From Hamadaea sp013361475 (GTDB lineage Bacteria > Actinomycetota > Actinomycetes > Mycobacteriales > Micromonosporaceae), in assembly GCF_040654195.1 (NCBI RefSeq), contig NZ_JBFAHM010000011.1:313766-377765 (forward strand): a stretch of 64,000 bases of DNA, written 5' to 3'. How positions within the stretch are numbered: the first letter of the stretch is position 1; the number at the start of each line of letters is the position of its first letter. Shown here piece by piece: positions 57,997-64,000 of this stretch. Made by a program: the position numbers and the translations under genes. The notes below the pieces were generated by a model that was not told the DNA's origin, searched no databases, and worked only from the letters and a program-made list of their open reading frames with translations.

Positions 57997-59658
57997 TCAC
58001 GACTGATCGATGAGGTGCTGCTGGAAGGCGTACGCGGTGGCAGCGGCCCGGGACGACACGCCGATCTTGGTGAAGACGTTGCTGAGGTGACGCTCGACGG
58101 TCTTCTCCGACAGCGACAGCTCGCGGGCGATGGCGCTGTTGGTCTTGCCGGTGGCGACGAGGCGGAGCACCTGCAGTTCGCGTGGGGTCAGCCCGTGCGC
58201 GGAAGGCGCCGGATCCGCCCGCAGCGCGGCCACCCGGGCCTGGTCAGGCTGGGCGCCGAGCTGGGTGAAGACGGCCTCCGCCGCGGCCAGCTCCAGTGCG
58301 GTCGTGTCTTCGTCGCCCAGCCGGCGGCACGCCTGCGCAATGAGGACACGTGACCGGGCCGCCTCGTAGGGCACGTCGAGGTCGCGCCAGTGGTGCGCGG
58401 CCGAGCGCAGCTCGGTGAGCGCGCCCGCCGGGTCGCCCTCGGCGAGGAGGACCGCTCCGCGGGCGTAATGGACCTGGGCGAGCAGCGCCGGGGCTCCGTA
58501 GACCTCGGCGATCGTCGCCAGTTCGGCCGCTGCCGCGCGGGCCGACGCCGGGTCCCCGGCGGCCAGTTCGACTTCGACCTGGGCGGGCAGCAGCCGGGCT
58601 CGCCGGAGCCGGTCCGACGTCTCGCCCAGCGCCCGGCGAAGTGCCGACCGCGCGGTGGCGGTGTCGCCCTGGGCCAGCCGGAGCAGTGCCAGGCCCGGGC
58701 ACAGCTCATGCCCCCATTCGGCGGCCGCCCGGTACGCCTGTTCGGCCGCCACGTAATCGCCCCACCGCCGCAGCACCTCGGCCTGCTGGTAGCGGGCTCC
58801 ACCGCTGGAGATCACCTCCGGCGAGCGGGACAGCCGACGGCAGGCGCGTTCGGCCTCCTCGACCGCGCCGGGCCAGTCGCCGTGCAGCTGACGCAGCTCG
58901 GCGCGGTGCACGAGACAACGCCCCGAGAAGACGATCATGTTGTGGTGCTGGTCCAACCAGCCGGTGAGGGCGTCGGTCCACTCCTGAGCCCGCCGGATCT
59001 CGGCCATCTCGCTGAACACCGAGATGACCACGCAATACACCGTCCCCGCCGCGATGGGGGAGATCTCGCGGCCGACGACGGCCAGCATCGCCTCGTCGAG
59101 AATCGGCACCGCCGCGGCGACCTGTCCGAGTTTGACCAACGCACCGCCGCACTGGGTCAACGCCAGGCCCTGCACGTCGGGATCGCCGGTGCGACGGCCG
59201 ATCTCGATCGCCCGACGAGCGAGGGCGGCCCCCTGCGCGAAGTCACCGCCCGCGTTGCTGCGGAAGGCGTACGCCGACAGCACCAGCCCCCGCTCGGCGC
59301 AGTCGGCCGGCTCCGCCGCCAGCAGCGCCTCGGCCCGGGCCAGCCAGCCGCTCGCCTGGCCGATCTCGCCCTGGTTGCCCAGCGCGAACGACATCCAGAA
59401 CGCGGCTCGGGCCGCCCGGCGGGGGCGGATCTCCCGCACGTCGATCTCGTACGCACGCCGCAGCGCGTCCACGCACGCGGTGACCTCGCCCCGCAGATAC
59501 GCGGCCGTCGCGAGCAGGAACAGATCCTCGGGTGGCAGGGGAGTGGCCGCCGCCGCGCGGCAGAGCGAGTCGAAGGCGTCCGCCCAGGCGTGCCGCTCGG
59601 CCGCCGTCCGGCCGTCGGCGAGGTCCTGGTTCGGGACGGACTGGTCGATCGCTGCCAC
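57997..59658 (-). CDS. LuxR-family regulator with TPR domain
   Basis: The 553-residue protein consists of a long helical TPR region (about 20-470) and a C-terminal LuxR-type helix-turn-helix (about 485-545, GLTPRELQVLRLVATGKTNSAIARELSLSEKTVERHLSNVFTKIGVSSR). It resembles the C-terminal half of MalT/LAL regulators but lacks an ATPase domain. The ligand is unknown. It is the first gene downstream of the acyl-CoA ligase operon, separated from it by a terminator. Confidence 0.87.
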   Translation of the reverse strand: MAAIDQSVPNQDLADGRTAAERHAWADAFDSLCRAAAATPLPPEDLFLLATAAYLRGEVTACVDALRRAYEIDVREIRPRRAARAAFWMSFALGNQGEIGQASGWLARAEALLAAEPADCAERGLVLSAYAFRSNAGGDFAQGAALARRAIEIGRRTGDPDVQGLALTQCGGALVKLGQVAAAVPILDEAMLAVVGREISPIAAGTVYCVVISVFSEMAEIRRAQEWTDALTGWLDQHHNMIVFSGRCLVHRAELRQLHGDWPGAVEEAERACRRLSRSPEVISSGGARYQQAEVLRRWGDYVAAEQAYRAAAEWGHELCPGLALLRLAQGDTATARSALRRALGETSDRLRRARLLPAQVEVELAAGDPASARAAAAELATIAEVYGAPALLAQVHYARGAVLLAEGDPAGALTELRSAAHHWRDLDVPYEAARSRVLIAQACRRLGDEDTTALELAAAEAVFTQLGAQPDQARVAALRADPAPSAHGLTPRELQVLRLVATGKTNSAIARELSLSEKTVERHLSNVFTKIGVSSRAAATAYAFQQHLIDQS

Positions 59659-59716
59659 GCCGCTCCCGCCTTCACGCTTCGGGCCCGGAAAGAGTCCTCG
59701 CCGCTCAAGGATACGT

Positions 59717-59753
59717 CCGGTGGCCGCCGCAAGGCGGGTGCGACGGCCACCGG
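59717..59753 (-). terminator. hairpin terminator after the acyl-CoA ligase gene
   Basis: CCGGTGGCCG and CGGCCACCGG form a perfect 10-base stem four bases beyond the ligase stop, on the minus strand. Confidence 0.75.
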
Positions 59754-59757
59754 CGGG

Positions 59758-61272
59758 TTACCCGGCCAGCGGCGGAAGGGCGATCTCGCGCTTGAGGATC
59801 TTGCCGGTCGCCGTCTTCGGCAGCGCGTCGACGATCCAGACGTGCCGCGGATACTTGTACGCCGCGAGCTGCGCCTTGACGTGGTCGCGCAGCTCCTCCG
59901 GGGTGGCGGTGGCACCCGGACGCAGCACGACGACGGCCACGACCTCTTCGCCGTGCGTACGGTGCGGCATGCCCAGCACCGCCGCCTCGCCGACCGCCGG
60001 ATGCTCGTAGAGGACCTCTTCGACCTCACGCGGGTAGACGTTGAAGCCGCCCCGGATCACCATGTCCTTGGCCCGATCGACGATCGAGTAGTAGCCGTCG
60101 GCGTCGCGGCGGCCCAGGTCGCCGGAGCGGAACCAGCCGTCCACGATGGCCTCGGCGGTCGCCTCGGGTCGCTGCCAGTAGCCCTTCATGATGTTGTGGC
60201 CCCGGATGGCGATCTCGCCGACCTCCCCGTCGCCCAGGTCACGGCGTACGCCGTCCTCGCCGGGCAGGCTGACCACCTTCATCTCGACCCCGGCGATCGG
60301 CGTGCCGATGGTGCCGGCCTTGCGGGGCCGGTCGGGATGGTTGAAGCAGGCCACCGGCGAGGTCTCGGACAGCCCGTAGCCCTCCAGGATCGCCACCCCG
60401 AACCGGGCCTCGAAGCGGTGCAGCAGCTCGACCGGCAGCGCCGCCCCGCCGGAGACGCAGATACGCAGACTCGGCAGTTCGACATCGGTCCCCGCCGCGG
60501 CTTGCAACAGCGCGCCGTACATGGTGGGCACGCCTGCGAAGACGGTCGCCTGCTCGGTCGCGAGCAGCTCGAGCGCGGCCTGCGGCTCGAACCGGGCGAT
60601 GAGCACGAGCGTCGCCCCGGCCGCCACGGCGGTGTTGAGCGCCACGGTCTGGCCGAACGAGTGGAACAGCGGCAGACCGCCGAACACCACATCGGACGGG
60701 CCGAGGTCGAGCAGCGTACGCGCGGTGACGTCGACGTTGCGGGCCAGGTTGTCGTGGGTCAGCTCGGCGCCTTTCGGGCGGCCGGTCGTGCCCGAGGTGT
60801 AGAGGATGACGGCGGTGTCGTCGCCCGCCCGCTCGACGACCTCCGGCACCGGGTCGTAGGTGGACAGTTCGCGGGCGAACCGCTCCGGGTCGATGATCAG
60901 GCTGACGCTGTCCGCCCGGTGCGCACCCTGGGCGGCCTCCTCGGCGACGGTGTGCCAGGCCAGCATCCCGGCGGCGCCGGAGTCGTCGAGGTAGTAGTCG
61001 ATCTCCCGGGCCTTGAGCAGCGGGTTCATCGGCACGACGACCGCGCCGGCGCGCAGGATGCCGTAGTAGAGCACCGCGAATTCGGGCACGTTCGGCAGCA
61101 TCAGGCCGACGCGGTCGCCCGGCTCGACGCCGCTCAGCCGCAGGTATCCGGCGAACCGCGCCGAGGCGTCGTCCAGCTCGGCGAAGGTGAGCGTCCGGTC
61201 GCCGAGCTTCACCGCGACCTGGTCGGGGAACTCGACGGCAGAGGCGGTCAGATTGGCGGCCAGGTTGGTCAT
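59758..61272 (-). CDS. long-chain acyl-CoA ligase (AMP-forming)
   Basis: The 504-residue enzyme has the AMP-binding motif ILYTSGTTGRPKGAELTHDN (about 157-176), GYGLSETSPVACFN, WFRSGDLGRRDADGY and the C-terminal catalytic Lys in PKTATGKILKREI. It activates fatty or other carboxylic acids as acyl-AMP and then acyl-CoA. It lies 13 bases downstream of an alpha/beta hydrolase in a TetR-led operon, so a hydrolase may release the acid that this enzyme activates. Confidence 0.9.
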   Translation of the reverse strand: MTNLAANLTASAVEFPDQVAVKLGDRTLTFAELDDASARFAGYLRLSGVEPGDRVGLMLPNVPEFAVLYYGILRAGAVVVPMNPLLKAREIDYYLDDSGAAGMLAWHTVAEEAAQGAHRADSVSLIIDPERFARELSTYDPVPEVVERAGDDTAVILYTSGTTGRPKGAELTHDNLARNVDVTARTLLDLGPSDVVFGGLPLFHSFGQTVALNTAVAAGATLVLIARFEPQAALELLATEQATVFAGVPTMYGALLQAAAGTDVELPSLRICVSGGAALPVELLHRFEARFGVAILEGYGLSETSPVACFNHPDRPRKAGTIGTPIAGVEMKVVSLPGEDGVRRDLGDGEVGEIAIRGHNIMKGYWQRPEATAEAIVDGWFRSGDLGRRDADGYYSIVDRAKDMVIRGGFNVYPREVEEVLYEHPAVGEAAVLGMPHRTHGEEVVAVVVLRPGATATPEELRDHVKAQLAAYKYPRHVWIVDALPKTATGKILKREIALPPLAG

Positions 61273-61285
61273 GCCCGGGTCTCCT

Positions 61286-62152
61286 TCACTCGTCGCCGGC
61301 GATCGCCCGGGCGACCGCCTCGGCCGGCTTCGGATCGGTCAGGATCGTGTAGTGGTTGCAGTCGGCGATCAGGTGCGCCGTAAGCGCGGTCGTCGCGGTC
61401 CAGTGGTCGACCACCGGCTGGGCAAGCAGCCCCGGTTCCTGGCCGAACATGCCGCGCGGGGCGTACAGCAGGGTCGCCGGGATCGTCAGGGCGGCCAGGT
61501 CGTCGCCGAACGACGCCGCGTTGACCAGCAGGTCCCGGCCGTCGGTGTAGACCGCCTCGGGGTTGACCCGCGAGCGGATCGCGCCGGGTTCGCCGACGGC
61601 GTCATAGCGGACGTACGCGGTCAGGTCGTCGTTCCAGGCCGCGCTGAGCGCCGGGTGCGCCTGGAAGAACTCGACGTACGCCGCCTCGGACGGGTACGTC
61701 ATCTTCAGCCGGGCGACGGCCGGGCCGACGGTCGCCTCCAGCACGGCGTCGGGGTCGGCCCCCTCCGGCACCGGCAACGGCAGCCCGCCGTCGATGAGCA
61801 CCAGCCGGGTGAACAGCTCGGGGAAGCGGGCGGCCGCCCGCAGCGCCACGTACGCGCCCAGCGACTGCCCGGCCAGCACCATCGGCGTACCGAACTGGGA
61901 AGCGACCACGGCCAGGTCGGCCGCGTGCCGGTCGATGCCGAACGGGCCGGGGGCCTGGTCGCTGCCACCGCGGCCCCGCAGGTCGACCGCGAGCAGGCTC
62001 CAGTCGGCGGGCAGCGCGCGGGCGACGGCGGCGAACGACATGGCCGAGGCGGTGATGCCGTGCGCGGCCACGACGAGGTTGTCGCCGTCGCCGAAGCGCA
62101 GTACGCGCAACGCCCCGGCGGCGTCGGGCAGTGCGATGTCGAGGGGCTGCAT
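61286..62152 (-). CDS. alpha/beta-fold hydrolase in TetR operon
   Basis: The 288-residue hydrolase has NLVVAAHGITASAMSF (oxyanion), VDLRGRGGSDQAPGPFG, nucleophile elbow VLAGQSLGAYVAL (Ser) and a late His in IADCNHYTIL. The ATG lies one base after the TetR stop, so it is co-translated with the regulator. With the acyl-CoA ligase it likely handles an ester substrate. Confidence 0.87.
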   Translation of the reverse strand: MQPLDIALPDAAGALRVLRFGDGDNLVVAAHGITASAMSFAAVARALPADWSLLAVDLRGRGGSDQAPGPFGIDRHAADLAVVASQFGTPMVLAGQSLGAYVALRAAARFPELFTRLVLIDGGLPLPVPEGADPDAVLEATVGPAVARLKMTYPSEAAYVEFFQAHPALSAAWNDDLTAYVRYDAVGEPGAIRSRVNPEAVYTDGRDLLVNAASFGDDLAALTIPATLLYAPRGMFGQEPGLLAQPVVDHWTATTALTAHLIADCNHYTILTDPKPAEAVARAIAGDE

Positions 62153-62153
62153 G

Positions 62154-62825
62154 TCAGCGGTCCTTGTCTGGAGAGGTGACGCCGACGACGCGCAGGGCGA
62201 AGTCGGCATAGGACTGGGCGATTTCTTCGCGGCGGTACGGCTGGTCGGGCCCGAACCAGCTGGCCACGCGCACGCCCATGGCGCTGACGGCTGCGGTGGC
62301 CAGGTACGCGTCGGGCACGTGGAACACCCCGGCGTCGATGCCGCGCTGGACGACGCCGAGGGCCAGCTGCTGCGTCTGCGCCCGCAACGCCAGCGACGGC
62401 GCGGCCTGCTCAGGAGACAGCGCGTGCAGTTCGGCGTTGGCGACCAGGGCCAGCAGCGGGAAGTCGGTGTGCACGTAGACGTGCGCGGTCACCAGGGCGC
62501 GCAGTTGCTCGGCCGGTCCCGGCGGGGCGTCGAGGACGGCCTGCTGGAGCCGCTCGTGCATGGCCTGGTGGCCGAGTAGCACCAGCTCGGCCAGGATGTG
62601 CTCCTTGGACGGGTAGTGCGCGTAGAGGGTCGCCGAGTTGATCCCGGCCGCCGAGCCCAGGTCGCGGATCGACGTGCCGTGGAAGCCCAGCTCGGCGAAC
62701 AGTTGCAGCCCGCCCAGCAGGATGCGGCCGCGCGTGCCCCCGGGCGTCACGCCCTCGGGCAGCTCGACTTTGACCGCGCTGAGCCGTCTGGGCTCCCAGC
62801 GCGGCGTGCCCGGCGAACTCGCCAT
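62154..62825 (-). CDS. TetR-family transcriptional repressor
   Basis: The 223-residue protein has an N-terminal TetR helix-turn-helix (about 32-78, GRILLGGLQLFAELGFHGTSIRDLGSAAGINSATLYAHYPSKEHILAELV) and a helical ligand domain. It is first in the operon tetR-hydrolase-acyl-CoA ligase and divergent from a secreted esterase. Two matching palindromes lie in the 111-base gap, one for each side, so it probably represses both directions. The inducer may be an acyl compound. Confidence 0.88.
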   Translation of the reverse strand: MASSPGTPRWEPRRLSAVKVELPEGVTPGGTRGRILLGGLQLFAELGFHGTSIRDLGSAAGINSATLYAHYPSKEHILAELVLLGHQAMHERLQQAVLDAPPGPAEQLRALVTAHVYVHTDFPLLALVANAELHALSPEQAAPSLALRAQTQQLALGVVQRGIDAGVFHVPDAYLATAAVSAMGVRVASWFGPDQPYRREEIAQSYADFALRVVGVTSPDKDR

Positions 62826-62846
62826 TCGTCAGCCCCCACATTCCAT

Positions 62847-62860
62847 ACCAATCGATTGGT
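62847..62860. promoter_or_regulatory. TetR operator 1
   Basis: ACCAATCGATTGGT is a perfect palindrome, 22 bases upstream of the tetR start. The overlapping TTGACA (62860-62865) with CATAGT (62884-62889), 18 bases downstream, gives a plus-strand promoter for the esterase. Confidence 0.75.
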
Positions 62861-62894
62861 TGACATCTTGCCAAAGGCGGAGCCATAGTGCAGC

Positions 62895-62912
62895 CAACCA
62901 ATCGATTGGTTG
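62895..62912. promoter_or_regulatory. TetR operator 2
   Basis: CAACCAATCGATTGGTTG is a perfect 18-base palindrome containing the same core as operator 1. The two centres are exactly 50 bases apart (about five helical turns), so two dimers would lie on the same DNA face. It covers the esterase leader. Confidence 0.78.
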
Positions 62913-62936
62913 ATGGTACTCGAGAGGAAGGCGCGC

Positions 62937-63884
62937 ATGTCAATCCCGTCCCGACTGCTCCGCACGCTCATCGCCGCCGTCGCGTTCACCCCGGCGTTCG
63001 TGGCCGCGCCCCCGGCCGCGCACGCCGCCGGCGGCTCCTACTTCGCCGGCGCCTACGTCAGCATCTACGGCTCTCGCGACTACCACGGCTACGTCCCGTC
63101 GACCTATCGCGCGGGCACGCCGATGCCGCTGCTCATCGCCCTGCACGGCTGCACCGAGAACGACGTGGGCTTCGACCTGCTGTCCGGATGGAGCGCCGAA
63201 GCCGAACGCCGAGGCTTCATCGTCGTGTTCCCCGACCAGAACAACCTGGTCAACCCGGCCGGCTGCTGGAACTGGACGCTGCCCACCAACCTGCACCGCG
63301 GCTGGGGCGAACCGGCCATCATCGCCGGGATCACCAACCGGATGAAGTCCACCTACAGCGTCGACCCCCGACGCGTCTACGTCACCGGCGTCTCGGCGGG
63401 CGGCGTCATGGCCAACATCATGGCCGTCACCTACCCAGACCTGTACGCCTCCGCGGCGATCCTCGCCGGATGCGAGTACGAATGCGACATCCTGCAACTG
63501 CGTACGCCGGAACAGGCCGGCCTCGACGCGCTGGCCGAGATGGGCAGCCGCGCCCGGCCCGTGCCGGTGGTGATCTGGCAGGGCACCGCCGACGTCGTCG
63601 TCCCGCCGTCGACGGCGTACCGGATCGCCGGGCAGTGGACCACCGTGGGCCACGTCGACAGCGTCGCCGACACCGTCGAGTACGCCCAGGCCCCCGGCGG
63701 GCGCACGTACCGGCATCTGACCTACCGCACGACATCCGGCCAGCCCCTCGTCGAGCAGTACATGATCGACGGAGCCGGGCACGCGTACCCGGGCGGGTGC
63801 TCGTGCAGCCTCTACGGCGACCCGGCCGGCCCCGACGCCACCGGGATCAGCTGGGACTTCTTCCTGGCCCACCCCAAGCCCTGA
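62937..63884 (+). CDS. secreted PHB-depolymerase-type esterase
   Basis: A signal peptide (1-31, ending AHA) is followed by an alpha/beta-hydrolase of the PHB depolymerase/feruloyl esterase class. It has LLIALHGCTEND (oxyanion hole), GWGEPAIIAGITNRM, nucleophile elbow VTGVSAGGVMANIMA, catalytic Asp region WQGTADVVVPP and His in IDGAGHAYPGG. It may cleave polyhydroxyalkanoate or ester-linked phenolic acids; a secreted enzyme fits a plant-polymer lifestyle. GAGAGGAAG precedes ATG 62937. Repression by the divergent TetR is likely. Confidence 0.87.
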   Translation: MSIPSRLLRTLIAAVAFTPAFVAAPPAAHAAGGSYFAGAYVSIYGSRDYHGYVPSTYRAGTPMPLLIALHGCTENDVGFDLLSGWSAEAERRGFIVVFPDQNNLVNPAGCWNWTLPTNLHRGWGEPAIIAGITNRMKSTYSVDPRRVYVTGVSAGGVMANIMAVTYPDLYASAAILAGCEYECDILQLRTPEQAGLDALAEMGSRARPVPVVIWQGTADVVVPPSTAYRIAGQWTTVGHVDSVADTVEYAQAPGGRTYRHLTYRTTSGQPLVEQYMIDGAGHAYPGGCSCSLYGDPAGPDATGISWDFFLAHPKP

Positions 63885-63892
63885 ACCGTCCG

Positions 63893-63950
63893 CGCTGGAT
63901 CAGGGTTCCCGGTCGAAAGATACCCCCAACATCGGCCGGGGACCCCTATA
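63893..63950. repeat. palindromic repeat, copy 2
   Basis: This copy begins with the same 13 bases as copy 1 (CGCTGGATCAGGG) and keeps GTCGAA and CCCC at identical offsets, but the right arm is diverged. The inner arm GGGTTCCC still pairs loosely with GGGGACCCC, so the stem seems kept while its sequence changed. It lies eight bases after the esterase stop. Confidence 0.65.
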
Positions 63951-64000
63951 CAACGCCCCAATTGTAGGGGCCCACGGTAGCGGCGCAATGGAAGCGCCCC

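Noticed and set aside
59758..61272. Adenylation enzyme of a natural-product pathway
   Set aside because: No carrier protein or condensation domain is near, and the motifs fit a fatty-acid CoA ligase in a catabolic operon.
1..64000. tRNA, rRNA or CRISPR features
   Set aside because: No cloverleaf-like, ribosomal or regularly spaced repeat sequence was recognised by eye; a covariance-model scan would settle it.

Overview
The window looks like chromosome from a high-GC Gram-positive actinomycete, most probably Micromonosporaceae or a close relative. The evidence is strong G/C bias at third codon positions, frequent GTG and TTG starts, many ATGA/GTGA gene overlaps, and actinobacterial families (PadR, MmyB-type XRE, SARP with NB-ARC, GH15, Rv1747-like FHA-ABC, septum-formation protein). 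The genus assignment is inference. No rRNA, tRNA or CRISPR was seen.

Layout. (1) 1-9130 is an accessory, partly decayed region: the tail of an IS256-type transposase, a complete IS5-type element (about 1290-2305) with terminal inverted repeats, small membrane/lipoprotein/lectin genes, and several broken genes (a frameshifted STAS fragment, a truncated NTF2-like gene, an MDR oxidoreductase lacking part of its Rossmann fold). (2) 9128-16602 holds a WXG/ESX-like protein, a diguanylate cyclase, an LPXTG surface protein, PadR with a membrane partner, and a PP2C-like protein. (3) 16731-18305 is a secreted pectate lyase behind a LacI-type operator.

(4) 18488-38041 is the core of the window. It contains iolA, an inositol monophosphatase, a secreted beta-propeller phytase, a GntR/HutC regulator, a long overlapping operon iolG-iolE-iolC-aldolase-iolB-iolD-PiT-DUF47, and a second operon with an Afu/Fbp-type ABC importer, two HAD phosphatases and a second inositol monophosphatase. 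Four near-identical sites (core ATGTCWTGACAAA) lie in front of iolA, the phytase/monophosphatase pair, iolG and the importer operon. My reading is one regulon that takes phytate or other inositol phosphates from outside the cell to central metabolism: a secreted phytase trims phosphates, the importer may carry inositol (phosphates), cytoplasmic phosphatases finish dephosphorylation, the Iol enzymes break down the ring, and PiT/DUF47 handles the released phosphate. The importer substrate is inferred, not shown.

(5) 38084-49970 holds two SGNH hydrolases, a SARP-NB-ARC-TPR regulator, a HAD phosphatase, an AI-2E family transporter, a DinB/DUF664 protein, GH15, an HATPase/STAS pair, a VOC protein and an Fpg/Nei glycosylase. 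(6) 50159-63884 holds an FHA-ABC exporter, a hydrolase, an MFS exporter, an XRE regulator, a MerR/SDR pair with a 19-bp-spacer promoter, a flavin monooxygenase, a LuxR regulator, and a TetR-hydrolase-acyl-CoA ligase operon divergent from a secreted PHB-type esterase. Two perfect palindromes lie between the TetR gene and the esterase. A palindromic repeat occurs at both 50030 and 63893.
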